Positions 1-9,350 are shown, numbered from the stretch's first letter. The stretch: DNA of 31,445 bases from Mucidula mucida (GCA_015501055.1 JADNYV010000403.1:1-31445), one strand, 5' to 3'. The notes: generated by a model not told the origin, from the sequence alone. Numbers and translations are program-made.

Positions 1-608
1 GTCTACAGGCTCATCTCGATGTTCTCGATGTTCTCGCGTGCTGGTGTTGCGCAAATTTCCTTCAGGGTGAAAACGTTGCAACCGAGTCGTAAGAGACTGC
101 TTGAAAGAACTTGGCTACTATGCATTGTGCATGAATATCTATACCCCCTTGGCCTGTCTACTGATTCATGCCACTACGGCCTGAGTTATACGGACAACTA
201 CAGGTTTCAGAAATATGACGCCACATGTATCTGCAAACCTAGCCGTACATACAGATAATCCGTCCTCCGGATACTCATTGTTATCTATGTTTTCCATGAT
301 AAGGATGAAAAGTCCTGGTCGAATTCCTCCATCAAAGAGACCTCAAAGTGCTGACTTTGGTCCACCAACTGCCAGCTCAAGTTGAGATTCCACGTGGTCC
401 TGTACATGGCCGATCCAGTTGAATTGCTGCACGTGCAAGATATTGAATTCGATTAGCATAGGTGTCTCGCAGTGCGAGTAAATGGCTCTCATCACTCTCG
501 GCCAAAGGGCCCAGAAATGAAAGGACAGGAGCCAAGTCGCGGATGATTACGTCCACGGCAAAGGATACAACCGCCTCTGGATCCTTGTATTTGGATTGCG
601 CGCGCGTT
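1..608. other. No supported gene; coding-like fragment on the minus strand
   Basis: No recognisable gene. On the minus strand an open stretch from about 600 down to 377 reads like protein (it includes DVIIRDLAPVLSFLGPL and ESHLLALRDTYANR), but it has no ATG and runs into the hairpin at 609-653. After about position 415 a different frame (HVQDHVESQLELAVGG) looks more protein-like, which suggests a frameshifted remnant. The family was not recognised. Confidence 0.3.
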
Positions 609-653
609 CGCACGCTGGCGCGCTCTAACGCCGTTAGAGCGCGCCAGCGTGCG
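609..653. repeat. 45-bp perfect hairpin (22-bp arms, 1-nt centre)
   Basis: Left arm 609-630 and right arm 632-653 are exact reverse complements around a single C at 631. The arms are GC-rich (they start CGCACGCTGG and end CTCTAACG). A short alternating CGCG run precedes the left arm. Nothing in the flanks identifies the element it belongs to. It could be a collapsed end-to-end joint of terminal inverted repeats, a transposon footprint or a local duplication. Confidence 0.9.
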
Positions 654-821
654 GCAACCCGTGGATCATCTGATTATAAGCGTAGAACAAATTGTAAGCT
701 TATGGGACGTACTAGTAGCGTAGATATCGCCACTCAGCTTTCCCAATGCCGTGCTTAGCTTTGGCCGCATACTCCATGCCATGATAATACCGGCACATAT
801 ACGTAGCAGGCTCTCCTGAAT

Positions 822-838
822 TAGAGATGGACACGAGT
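822..838 (+). repeat. Left terminal inverted repeat of the hAT element
   Basis: Reads TAGAGATGGACACGAGT. It pairs with the inverted copy at 2579-2595 with mismatches at positions 6, 7 and 12. The TAGAG start fits the usual hAT terminal consensus. Confidence 0.65.
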
Positions 839-839
839 C

Positions 840-1018
840 CATACTCGAGTATATTCGGACTCATCGTATGAGTAACTCTTACCTCAAACCCAATACTCAA
901 GACTCGAGTCTTCACTCGAGACTCTACTCGAATATCTACTCTACTCGAGAGTACTTCATGAGTCTCGAGTATTCGAGTACTCGAGTACGATCCGAGTATA
1001 CTCGAGTATACTCACGTA
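840..1018. repeat. Left subterminal array of ACTCGAGT/GAGTA motifs
   Basis: Dense, irregular repetition of ACTCGAGT, GAGTA and TACTCG in both orientations. Many units are self-complementary. The same vocabulary recurs at the other end of the element (about 2380-2580), so this is best read as subterminal transposase-binding repeats of the hAT element, not a simple microsatellite. Confidence 0.6.
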
Positions 1019-1078
1019 TCAGCAAGCAAATTCAAACATAAAGACAGTGAAGATTAAAGTAAGTAGGTCGTAAGTGTA

Positions 1079-2104
1079 TCAAGTTATATCCATATCAGTA
1101 GCATCCATATCAGTAGTATCCTGAGGTGAAGAAGCAGGCTTGCGCCGTCGAACCAAAACTACCTGCTCAATCGTTTCATAGAGATCATCGTCATCATCGT
1201 CAATCTCAACATCACCATCATGACCCGTGTCAAACTCTGAGACAGGATCCATACCATCGCGGAAATCAGAAAAGTCCATCTCCTCCGACTGTGCAACAGC
1301 CTTGCCCTTCCCCTTCCTCTTGGTCCACAAGTTCTCCTCAACATCATCCCCATCCTCGTCAACCACCTCATCCTCGTCAACCACCTCGTCCTCCTCGACA
1401 ACCTCATCCTCCTCGACAACCTCCTCGACAACCTCCACCTCTGAATCGGAAACATCCATCGGTGCAGCATCCTCCGAGGAATCGTCACCTCCGTCTGCGT
1501 CTGCATCCGAATCCGTCCAGTCGGTCGAGAGGTCCTCATTCAAATCCTTCTTCCGTAACTTCCGATTGTGCAAGAACTTCGCAATCTTCTGCTCGGGGAC
1601 AAGATCCTCAATGGCAAGCCACTGTCCAAGTATCGTGGTCTCTCGAATTGAGTCCGCAGCGAGATTGTGTCGTCGTTTGGAGACGACAAGACCACTGTGC
1701 GAGAAGAGTTGTTCGACATCAGTACTAGTGGCGGGACAGCTCAAGAAGTCGAGAGCCATCCGGGCAAGGGCTTGTTGTGGGGTGATAAACTCCGCATTGT
1801 GCGGTGCGGACTTCGAAACCCAGTAATCGATTCCATCGTCATCCGTGGCGTCCGCTGAAATAAAAGCATCGAATGGATCTGTCTGAGACACGGCTGGGAA
1901 GGAATGAACTGCAGCATAGATATCGTAGGCGTCGTCGTCCGAATCAACCTCGGGCGGAGGTGGGACTGCCTTGATGAGTGGCTTGTAATCCTCTTGCCAG
2001 ACTTTGCGAGCGGCGCTGACAGCGGTATCGATCCACGGTAGAGTATTCGTTTTTGTGGACGATTTTGTAGTTTTTTTGTATATTAGATGTATCATACTCT
2101 TCAC
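1079..2104 (-). pseudogene. hAT transposase C-terminal fragment with acidic tail
   Basis: A 341-residue open frame. Residues about 105-165 match the hAT C-terminal dimerisation domain: PQQALARMALDFLSCPATST, then DVEQLFSHSGLVVSKRRHNL and ILGQWL. Before this, WIDTAVSAARKVWQEDYKPL resembles the linker usually found ahead of that domain. The usual BED zinc finger and DDE catalytic part are missing upstream, so the protein is well under the normal hAT length. Downstream is an unusual tail of about 150 residues rich in Asp and Glu, partly encoded by an 18-bp tandem repeat. The ATG at 2104 is simply the first Met of the open frame. The plus-strand open frames across this region are shadows. Confidence 0.75.
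1350..1440. repeat. 18-bp minisatellite coding for an acidic repeat
   Basis: About five imperfect copies of an 18-bp unit (such as CCTCGTCAACCACCTCAT on the plus strand). On the minus strand each unit encodes a six-residue repeat of the VVDEDE or VVEEDE type inside the transposase tail. The period of 6 codons keeps the frame open. Confidence 0.7.
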
Positions 2105-2259
2105 CTGATGCGTCGTATGCGTCGCTTCGCAACAGTACTCGCATCAGGTTTGTTTGTAGCACAACATTTTGTATGGCCTTCATGGCCTTTGTCCTTTTTT
2201 TTGCTAATGGCATTTTACCTAATTATGTGTGATCTGGACTGAAATTGTATAATGAATAT

Positions 2260-2344
2260 GCCCTTTTGGCGCAGTGGTTATACTCGTTGTTGTGCTGATG
2301 CACAGAAATGGCTGAGCTCCGTGGGTTCAATGCTCACGGGGTTC
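2260..2344 (+). repeat. tRNA-like sequence (SINE head or tRNA pseudogene)
   Basis: Position 2267 starts a good internal A box (TGGCGCAGTGG). A B box lies at 2325-2333 (GTTCAATGC). The T arm folds properly: stem 2321-2325 (GTGGG) pairs with 2333-2337 (CTCAC), with one G-T pair, around a 7-base loop. The acceptor stem (about 2260-2266 with 2338-2344) and the D stem pair poorly, so it is not a working tRNA. An A-rich run follows at about 2352. This pattern fits the tRNA-derived head of a SINE, or a decayed tRNA. It lies inside the hAT element. Confidence 0.5.
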
Positions 2345-2374
2345 ATTTTGTTCAAAAAATATATATTAGGAGCT

Positions 2375-2578
2375 GAATACTCACGAATACTCACGAATAT
2401 AAGAATACTCATGAGTATTCACGAATATTTATGAGTATGAGTCTATCGAGTATTCGTGGCCCCAAACTGAAACTCTAGACTCACCATAGACTCTAGACTC
2501 TACTCTACTCACGTGCGAGTATACTCTTGGCTTGCATGATGAGTATGAGTTTATTCGTGAGTACTTTTTTTATTCTAT
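2375..2578. repeat. Right subterminal array of ACTC(A/G)-type motifs
   Basis: Repeated GAATACTCACGAATACTC, GAGTATTC, TAGACTC and CTCACG units in both orientations, matching the motif set at 840-1018. A non-repetitive interlude (about 2458-2480) splits it. It ends directly against the right terminal inverted repeat. Confidence 0.6.
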
Positions 2579-2595
2579 ACTCGCGTCCGACTCTA
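2579..2595 (-). repeat. Right terminal inverted repeat of the hAT element
   Basis: Read inward on the minus strand it is TAGAGTCGGACGCGAGT, the partner of 822-838. The next eight bases (2596-2603) begin TCCT, as do the eight bases before the left repeat. Confidence 0.65.
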
Positions 2596-2603
2596 TCCTC
2601 CAC

Positions 2604-3180
2604 AATTACTAGTGGTTCACTCTGAGGTATCCAACGCGACGGCACGTGAAGTCGCCCGCCTGAGCTTGGGCCGTCGCTTGCCTTCAGCGGGGCATCTGCT
2701 GTAGGAACGGTAGACACGGGTTTCTTTGCTGTTGGCCAGACACTGATCAGACCAGACAGACTATCAGAAATCTCCGAGATACTCCGCTGGCCCGACATCT
2801 GTTTCTCGCGCGCGACCAGTTCAACTCACTTTTAAAATCAATTAGTGCATCTGGGGCGGAAGCGCTCTCCAGCTGGATAATGGGCATGCAGGTCATAAGA
2901 AGTCGGTGTGTTTCGCGGTTCAGACTGAATACTCAGTCCCAGTCGACTTTGAATTTCCCTAATCGAAAGCGCCAGGGAAGACCTCGTCGCGCAAAATCTC
3001 CATATTCATCGCCGGCGGCTAGTTCAGACTCACATTGTCCAAAACCACATGTAAGTCATTAGTACACAGAGCCTGAATAATATTCTTATCCTTAAGCAAC
3101 ACAGCACGCAGATTTTAGAACGGTCAGTGATCTGCAAATCCGATAACCACCTAACGAATCATCAACAGCAGGCTCTGACG
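2604..3180. other. Intergenic, no feature seen
   Basis: Neither strand shows an ORF with recognisable domains, and no repeat structure was seen beyond the end of the hAT element. Confidence 0.5.
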
Positions 3181-4160
3181 ACATGTCAGAAGGCGCTAGC
3201 CCGTTCGACGATGGTGATAACGACGGATTATCTTAACTCTCTGCCTTTACTTCTGCGACCACGACGCGATGCTTGGCTCCTGACGCAGACGAATGCGTCG
3301 ACTGCCGTTATCAGGACTCTGCCAAACCGGTGCACGTATTACTCGATCACCACCACTACGGACGAGGATAACCGTATCGCTCAGGCGAGGCGCCTCGGTC
3401 GTTGAAGAGTCGCAAGTTCAAGGATCCCATTGGACAAATCAGTATCCTCCCGGTGGCCTGTACGACGTCTTGATCCCATCTTCGTTGCCGTACTCTTTTC
3501 CTGATTCATGTGAGAACTTTAGGGTCGTGAGCCGCACGTGTAGGGAAGTCGAGTTCTTCTAGCCCCTGCTCGAGAAGAGAGGATGAGCGTTCATTCGAGG
3601 AAATTCAACAAGGATTGTTTAACGTACATGTACGAATGTAGAGCGGAGGATCCTGAGAAAGAAAAACGACTGGAAGCGTGCACGACGTGAGAACATGGCC
3701 GTAGGACATAGGCTGAGTGGATAAGAGGTGTATGATTCCCCCTCGGAGGAGTCGAACCTCCCAAGGCACCTCACCAGCGAGGGGGATATGGGAAGCATCA
3801 TGGATGGAGGAAGTGTCATCGTGGAAGCGACCGCCATTGCTGTTGCTGCACAGCTGCCAGTGCTGAAGTAGTTGTGAAGTGGGTGGTCGAGGGAGGGTTG
3901 GCTCTGTATCTGCGATGCCTGGAAAAAATCAACAGCTGTGAAGCAGAAAACGAAGAAAACGTACTTATTATTGCGGTTATCAATAGACGAGGACAACACG
4001 CGAATACAGGACCATCTCCTATTGGCAACACTTCTAACCATGCTGCCTCGAATGAACGTTGTCTCAATCGCGTTGCTGGTATATCTAATAGATGAGACCA
4101 TTGGTGATGTCAAACGTTTTTCAGAGGACGACTATTCGGTGACGGCGGAACGACAGTGAG
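3181..4160 (+). other. Unassembled coding-like segments on the plus strand
   Basis: Several short plus-strand stretches look like protein but could not be joined. They are MSEGASPFDDGDNDGLS from the ATG at 3184; an acidic/serine stretch near 3545-3610 (REDERSFEEIQQGLFN); EESNLPRHLTSEGDMGSIMD near 3750-3810; and an open frame 3938-4159 with a hydrophobic helix (MNVVSIALLVYLIDETIGDV). Stops fall between them and no consistent intron set was found. They could be upstream exons of the RING gene that follows, a separate small gene, or a relic. No family recognised. Confidence 0.25.
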
Positions 4161-4700
4161 TACATGCTGAACCAATTGATTATGGGAGTTTGAACACAAG
4201 TTTGCTTCGGTGACCGGACGGCATTTGGATCGAGAAACTGCATGGCGCTGTGAGTAGGACCACGAAGGAATGACCGAGAAATAAGCGTGACCTTACAGCC
4301 CGCAGCGCTAGAAGGCGTTAGAGAGGATCACGAGGGTCGTCTTAGAATGCTGTCAGAGGGAAGGGTGTTTGCTAGCTTAGAGAAATAGACGCAGAGGAAG
4401 ACATAGTAGGGGAGAAGGGACGAGACCCGAAGGTCCTGCCATCGTTGCGGCGAAATTAGTAGGCTCACCTCTTTTCCGAATTCGACTAATGGTCTGATCA
4501 AAAGTTTTCTTTCTAAGACAGTGGCGCTTCTATATTCTAGAGTCTCTCTCCCACCTCTGTTCCCTTTCACAGGCTGATACTTATCACGCCTTTTAATCTC
4601 TAACATAAAGATGCCTTTCAAACTATCCTTGACTGATCCCTTTGTGAAATTTATAATATAAAGCAAGTAGAAATCCAGCCTAGCTTTAATCGCCCCCTTC
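4161..4700. other. Upstream region of the RING-finger gene
   Basis: No convincing exon. The minus-strand ORF 4328-4867 is antisense to the first RING exon and has no recognisable domain. This stretch probably holds the promoter and leader of the gene starting at 4701. Confidence 0.35.
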
Positions 4701-5559
4701 ATGAGCAAGTCAACCCCGTTTCGGCAAACGTTTGATGGAGCCTTGCCATCTGAGACCTTTACAGCATCATCCCAGGATTCTGAATGCAGATATAGTTCAG
4801 ATGAAGCAGACAGGTTGAGGAAAGATCTTGTTAGGACAAAGCTAGTCAGTAAGCGTCTCAAGCTCATACTTCCAGTTCTTACTTAGGCCTAGACGTTGGA
4901 TATGACGAGACAGCTGAAGCGGGATGCAGAGGCAAGAAGTGACGCAATGAGCAGCCAAGTCGAGGCCCTTACAAGAGCTGTCGTACATACTGAAAAGGTG
5001 CGTCAGCTCGGCAAGATATGCGCACGACTTACCTTTCTTCCAGACTCGCAATGAGCTACAACGAAGTTTGGACGAATGCGAGGAAGACCAGCGTCGCATG
5101 TATCTTGCCTTTCAAAGTCGGGATGCGCAGCGCGATGCAGAGGTTACAATTCTAAGAGACGTGTGAATTTTAATTCTGAGCTGAATGTACCCTAACCTCC
5201 GGTGTAGAGAGTGTTGGCGCTTGAATTGCACATGGCTAGTGCTACCGAGGTTATTAAATCCCAGGAGAATTTCATGGACCAACTAAAGCATGCCGTCAAC
5301 CCACTGATTCGGTGTGCTATCTGCACAGAGGACTATGGAGATAGCAAGATTCCGGTCACGTAAGCCGTTTCACTCACTTTTGTTGAGCATCTGACGCTCA
5401 GAAGAAAATGTGACCAGAGCAATGTGTGGACACAGCTGCTGCGAGGAATGCATGAAGCGATGCAGCCAGTGTCCAATGTGTCGAAAGGATGTTTCAGATG
5501 TAGTTGTTTGTCTGGATTTCAGGAATCTCAGTGCGGCCTTGTTGAAGCCTGAGCCGTGA
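4701..5559 (+). CDS. Coiled-coil RING-finger protein (putative E3 ubiquitin ligase)
   Basis: Modelled as five exons: 4701-4844, 4893-4997, 5044-5160, 5208-5359 and 5418-5559, giving 219 residues. Introns are 46-58 nt and all phases agree. Residues 30-150 are charged and helical, with a heptad-like pattern typical of a coiled coil. The C-terminus carries a C3HC4 RING: Cys158, Cys161, Cys176, His178, Cys181, Cys184, Cys191 and Cys194 (RCAIC, CGHSCCEEC, CPMC). RING domains of this kind usually bind an E2 and transfer ubiquitin; the substrate cannot be inferred. The first intron is the least certain: donor GTCAGT at 4845 with acceptor 4892 keeps the frame, while the stronger-looking GTAAGC at 4849 does not. 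Further 5' exons are possible. Its stop lies 7 bp from the stop of the converging gene. Confidence 0.75.
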
Positions 5560-5566
5560 GGACGCA

Positions 5567-6760
5567 TTATCGTAGAGGCAATGAAGAACTAGATTGTGTG
5601 ACAGAAATACAATATATATAGCTCCATGATGAAGTACGTACCTAAATCGTGCACTACCTTGGAAACGGCAGTCCTCCGGATGAGGAACAATGTCATCAAA
5701 GAGATCGAAGATCTGGATGCTCGCATGAGCCGAAAATTTGAGAAAGATTTGATGAGGTACGTACCTTGTCAGTTTGATCGTTCCTCCTTCCTGACGCGAG
5801 AACCAGGGAAATAGAGAGGTCAGAAGCTCCGAGTTGTTCAAACAACGTTGGTTGTGATCCGCGTTCTCTGCTGTAAGCGGCAGCGAGTAAAGGAATGTGT
5901 CCAAGTAAGCCGGGAGTGTTTTCGTTGGGATTTGCGCGACTAACGCCATCACAGAGATCTCGTTGCCAGAAATAAGAGCTCGGTTGTCGATGTCGCCCCT
6001 TCCTGCGGCATCAAGAAGGGTCTATCACGTAGCAGCAGAGTTTCTAGACGCCACACATGTTGAACTTCGAGGTGACGTACCTCTTCTTGGCATCGTTAAA
6101 TCCGCGGTATCTGACCAAGTTGAAGACTTGATATATCGAATCAATGTTGTACCCAGTGGAGTCGACCGCTGGATGTCGAAATTCTTATCGAGTTGTTGAG
6201 ATTAGTAAGTTTTCGTCCATTTCGCGAGGACGACAGGACTGACTCGGGATTCCAGCGAGGGAGAATTGCGTGAGGAGCTTCGACGGCCTGGAACACGTTT
6301 GCTTCGGGGCCGGTAGCACGCAGTATGGAGAAATTAGCGCCCATTCTGGCTACAACGTACTCAATGTACCGTAGCTTTCATCCATTCGGATCTTCCTCGT
6401 TCCCGATAATCAAATTAGACGATATGCTAACTTCTTGAGCTCTTCAGCTGCCGCCAGGGGAGCAAGAACGGCGCGCCTTGCACGCTCGATGAGTTCGGGT
6501 GAGGTTACGGCCGGTTGAGATTTTCGCGCGCTGTAGAAGAATAGATACAAGTCGATTCGAAAACGACGTAGATACATAGTGTGTACCGCGAGGATGAGGC
6601 TGGGTGAATGAACTAAGTCTTCTTGAAAATGAACTTGAACTAAAAACTCACGTTGTGCTACTACGTTGGGGAGGGGCGCTACCATTGCCGCCCACATCCC
6701 CAACATCGAAACCACCTCCTCCGAGCACCAGAGGACTCCAGTAATGCGCGAAATCCCTTC
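5567..6760 (-). CDS. Unrecognised multi-exon protein (5' end unresolved)
   Basis: A chain of phase-consistent exons on the minus strand: 6760-6652, 6599-6421, 6345-6244, 6183-6081, 6002-5765, 5712-5642 and 5588-5567. Donors include three strong AG/GTACGT sites, at 6080, 5764 and 5641; a TACTAAT branch-like site lies before 6184. The peptide starts with a Gly-rich stretch (LGGGGFDVGDVGGNG). An Ala/Leu/Glu helix follows (ELIERARRAVLAPLAAAEEL), then segments such as FRHPAVDSTGYNIDSIYQVF and EQLGASDLSISLVLASGRRN, and an acidic end (IFDLFDDIVPHPEDC). I do not recognise the family. The donor at 6420 (GTCTAA) is weak, and the exon carrying the start codon was not found: upstream frames hit stops. 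Coding status is well supported by the consistent phases; the boundary details are not. Confidence 0.55.
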
Positions 6761-6762
6761 CT

Positions 6763-7329
6763 ATGACCGCCGAACATCGAGTCAAGAAAGTTTAAGTATC
6801 ACGAAGGATCCGCACTTACCATTACACGAGGCTCACTGGTTACAGCAGTAACCAGGCGTGAAACCGTCAACATGAAGGTTCTCGAAACCCTAATTCACAG
6901 TGAGTCAAGAAACTTTTAGTATGATTTAAATGAAAGCTTTCCTTGAACATCCCACTGATTCCGGAAGGATCGCGTGTTCGACGGGTCGTACGTCTTCCAT
7001 TGTATCCGATGTTGGCGCTGATTGTCTTGAGGTCGTCACATCGTCGCCAGGGCGTGGAACGGTGTGTGGAGCGTCGCGGTAAGAGGCCAAGTGCCGGATC
7101 AGGCAAAACCAAGTGATCCGACTAGCAACTTGTACCCTTCTCTGATCGTAGACGTTCGCACCGAACGTATCGTATACCGAGAGGTTGCTGGCGAACGCGA
7201 GGCGCTTACTTGTAGGAGCAGTCGCAGATCGGTGGCAGACGACATCATTGTGCAGAGCGCAGGTGCCGAGGATGGGCGGTCTAGGATAGAACATTAATAA
7301 ACAGTCAGCCACGATAAGTTGTTAGTCAC
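6763..7329. other. Region upstream of the unrecognised gene; decayed coding on the minus strand
   Basis: Holds the presumed 5' exon of the gene ending at 5567 (a GTAAGT donor sits at 6820 on the minus strand) and, beyond it, minus-strand peptide-like runs broken by stops (GYKLLVGSLGF, then DPSNTRSFRNQWDVQGK). The latter may be further debris of the WD40-type relic next to it. No intact ORF. Confidence 0.3.
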
Positions 7330-7626
7330 CTTTGGAACACGACGCTTCTCGTCAAACCGGACACACATAACGCTATCCTCGTGGTCCTAGATGACTTGGA
7401 GAATATGGATATGTTGAAAATCCCAAACAACGATCCGACGGTCACCGCCGCCGGACGCTAGCATTCCTTCGCTTATGCAGAGGCTCAATACACGCCTTCT
7501 CGGGCATGCGCGCACGTACGCTCGCCGGGCTCTCTGAGATCTCCAGGCTAAGCCGTGGCCCCGACGTATCGATGCGTGGGTCGGATGCGGTGTCGACGGA
7601 GGCACCAAGGTTTCTGAGGGTGACAC
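7330..7626 (-). pseudogene. WD40-repeat gene remnant with in-frame stop
   Basis: The minus strand reads RVLSLCISEGMLASGGGDRR then IVVWDF, a clear WD40 blade ending in WD. After LQVI there is a TAG stop at 7389-7387. Beyond it the same frame continues at once with DHEDSVMCVRFDEKRR, the start of the next blade, up to a possible donor at 7330. The sequence on both sides of the stop is well preserved in the same frame, so this looks like a fairly recent nonsense change in a WD40 (probably F-box/WD40-type) gene. Upstream parts up to about 8970 and downstream parts to 6900 are heavily decayed. Confidence 0.6.
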
Positions 7627-9040
7627 GCTGTTCGATGTTCCTGGTGACGGTGTCCACTGCTGTCAGCTAGTATTGGAGTTCCGCGCTGAAGCAATGCCAG
7701 TACTGAATGTCAGCTTTTGCTAGTAACCATTCTAACGCGCTAGGATCCTTTCGTGAGGTCGAAATTTTCCGCAAGACAATCTCTGGCAATATGGGCTACA
7801 TTGTTTTCAAAAAGTAGTCGTCCGCAGACGAGATGCTGGCTAGAACAGACTGTGCCTTCTCGAAGTACGCTTGAATATACGTATCCGTACAATTTGACGA
7901 GCCGGCAAACGATGAGTGCTAAGATTCATGAGATACTCGTTGTTGATGTATTTCGAGAAATGAACTTACACCAGACGAATCCTGAGTGAGAACCACTGAA
8001 CCGGGAAATCCTCAGCGGTGTTCTTCCCTCTACACGGCGCGATGAATGTCAAGACTTACGCTGCGAGTGGTGTTACCGTATTATGACACGAAGAGGGAAG
8101 CTCGTATTTCCAGACCGGACATAGTCCCATGAAATCGCCTTCTTGAACCGTCGTCGTAGATGTATCCATGTTTCTGGCCAGTCACCGAGGCAGGATTGCC
8201 TCCGGGACCCCCGTTCATCAACGTTTTGCGCATCGGAGCCGCGACTCAGTCTCAACGGCGGCACGAGAGGGGCGAGCGACGATGGCCCCAGTTCTGTCTG
8301 TCCGGATGGACATCTTTGGACCTTCTCAGTTAAAAAATATCAGAAGTAAGAATAGACGCACATTTGAGAATGCCCTCCACTGGAGTTCAACCCGACGCCA
8401 CCGCCTACTTTCAAGTGTACGACGTCCAGGTAGGTCTCGAACAGGCTCTTCATCGTGGACTTGAAATGAGGCCATTTGACGCTTGGGATCTCGTTGGTCC
8501 ATGAGACAGACACGTTCGCGTTCGGCGCGTTCCCGTTCAATCATTTCTCTCTCTTGTGCATCACGCGTCTTGGGCGCCTCGCTGCGAGAGAAAATGGTGG
8601 TGGATAGCTGGTACCTGGACCCGGATATTGGAGGTGGATCTGACGCTGAGAGCGGCGGATGTGATGTCGGAGCGTGTGGCATGTTTTGGCGTAGTGCATG
8701 CAGCTCGGGACGGGTTCCTCTTCATATTGTTTGCGGCGAGAAAGGGTGACGCTTTTGACGCGTCGAGAAGGTGATGCCGACGGCGTCGGGGATGAGAGTA
8801 GAGGAGGGTGGCGAGCGTGTCGTGATGTTGGTGATGGTCGTGGTTTATGGAGGAGAATGATGACTCCAAACAGCACTTGATCGCTGTTCGGATCGTCCGA
8901 CCCGGATTCTGAGCATCGTCCAACGCGTCGTAGACGTTGAACGTTGAACGATGGGAACGAAAAGGCAATAACCTTGTGGTCTGGTCTGTGCCAGAAGAAG
9001 AGGAACAGCCAGGGGTAGGGGTAGATGCTGGCGCGGTCGT
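7627..9040. other. Decayed region, minus-strand debris
   Basis: Several overlapping open frames on both strands at 8326-8968 (an arginine/glutamate-rich run QEREMIERERAERERV among them) but no consistent exon set and no domain. Possibly the former 5' half of the WD40 relic. No intact gene seen. Confidence 0.35.
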
Positions 9041-9044
9041 TGAG

Positions 9045-9350
9045 TCAGTCGTGGTCGCGAGTCGCGACTGAGCCAGAGACGGTGACAGTGACGATAGCAG
9101 TGGCGGCCCCGGTGGTAGAAGAGGTATCCGTAGCGTTCCCTCCCGTTGCAGTAGACTTAGAGCTGATCAAACTTGTCGCCGGGGTTGACAGCGAAAACCA
9201 TGCACTTATTGCCTTGACGGCAGTACATCCACGTAGGGTCCGTGTCGGAGACGAGGAGATTCGTTTGAGAGAAGTTATTGGATGAGAGAAACACGTCCTG
9301 CGCTGGCATTGCTCGCCCACTTTCGTGGTCGAGGGTCAAGATGTCCGGCT
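9045..9350 (-). pseudogene. Cupredoxin-like extracellular protein, truncated 3' remnant
   Basis: The minus strand encodes the last part of a plastocyanin-like (cupredoxin) domain of the serine-rich secreted type common in fungi: SDTDPTWMYCRQGNKCMVF then AVNPGDKFDQL, where the P-x-W-x-Y-C and C-x-V-F motifs correspond to the copper-site strand region. A TAA follows directly (about 9168). The expected Ser/Thr/Ala-rich tail (TATGGNATDTSSTTGAAT) continues in the next frame and ends at TRDHD, so a one-base insertion, or an equivalent change, broke it. The N-terminal part and signal peptide are missing; similarity stops where the repeat at 9351 begins. Confidence 0.6.

Larger units (their letters stand above)
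822..2595 (-). mobile_element. Degenerate hAT-superfamily DNA transposon
   Basis: The 1774-bp element is bounded by imperfect 17-bp inverted repeats (822-838 and 2579-2595, 14 of 17 matching). Both begin TAGAG when read inward, as hAT ends typically do. The flanking octamers 814-821 (TCCTGAAT) and 2596-2603 (TCCTCCAC) share 5 of 8 bases, a plausible decayed 8-bp target-site duplication. Inside lie GAGTA/ACTCG-rich arrays near both ends, a C-terminal transposase reading frame on the minus strand and a tRNA-like sequence. The N-terminal BED finger and catalytic region are absent, so this is an internally deleted, immobile copy. Confidence 0.7.

Noticed and set aside
840..1018. GAGTA/ACTCG-rich array considered as a telomeric or CRISPR-like repeat
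   Set aside because: Units are irregular, occur in both orientations, have no spacers and recur at the other end of the transposon; they fit subterminal transposon repeats.
1126..1826. Long plus-strand open frames rich in His, Pro and Ser opposite the transposase
   Set aside because: They are shadows of the minus-strand acidic repeat; the minus frame carries the recognisable hAT domain.
4328..4867. 179-codon minus-strand ORF
   Set aside because: Antisense to the first RING exon and its leader, with no domain and no splice-consistent partner.
5494..5952. 152-codon minus-strand ORF read as one exon
   Set aside because: Strong AG/GTACGT donors and in-phase joins show that other frames are used here; the single ORF runs through introns.
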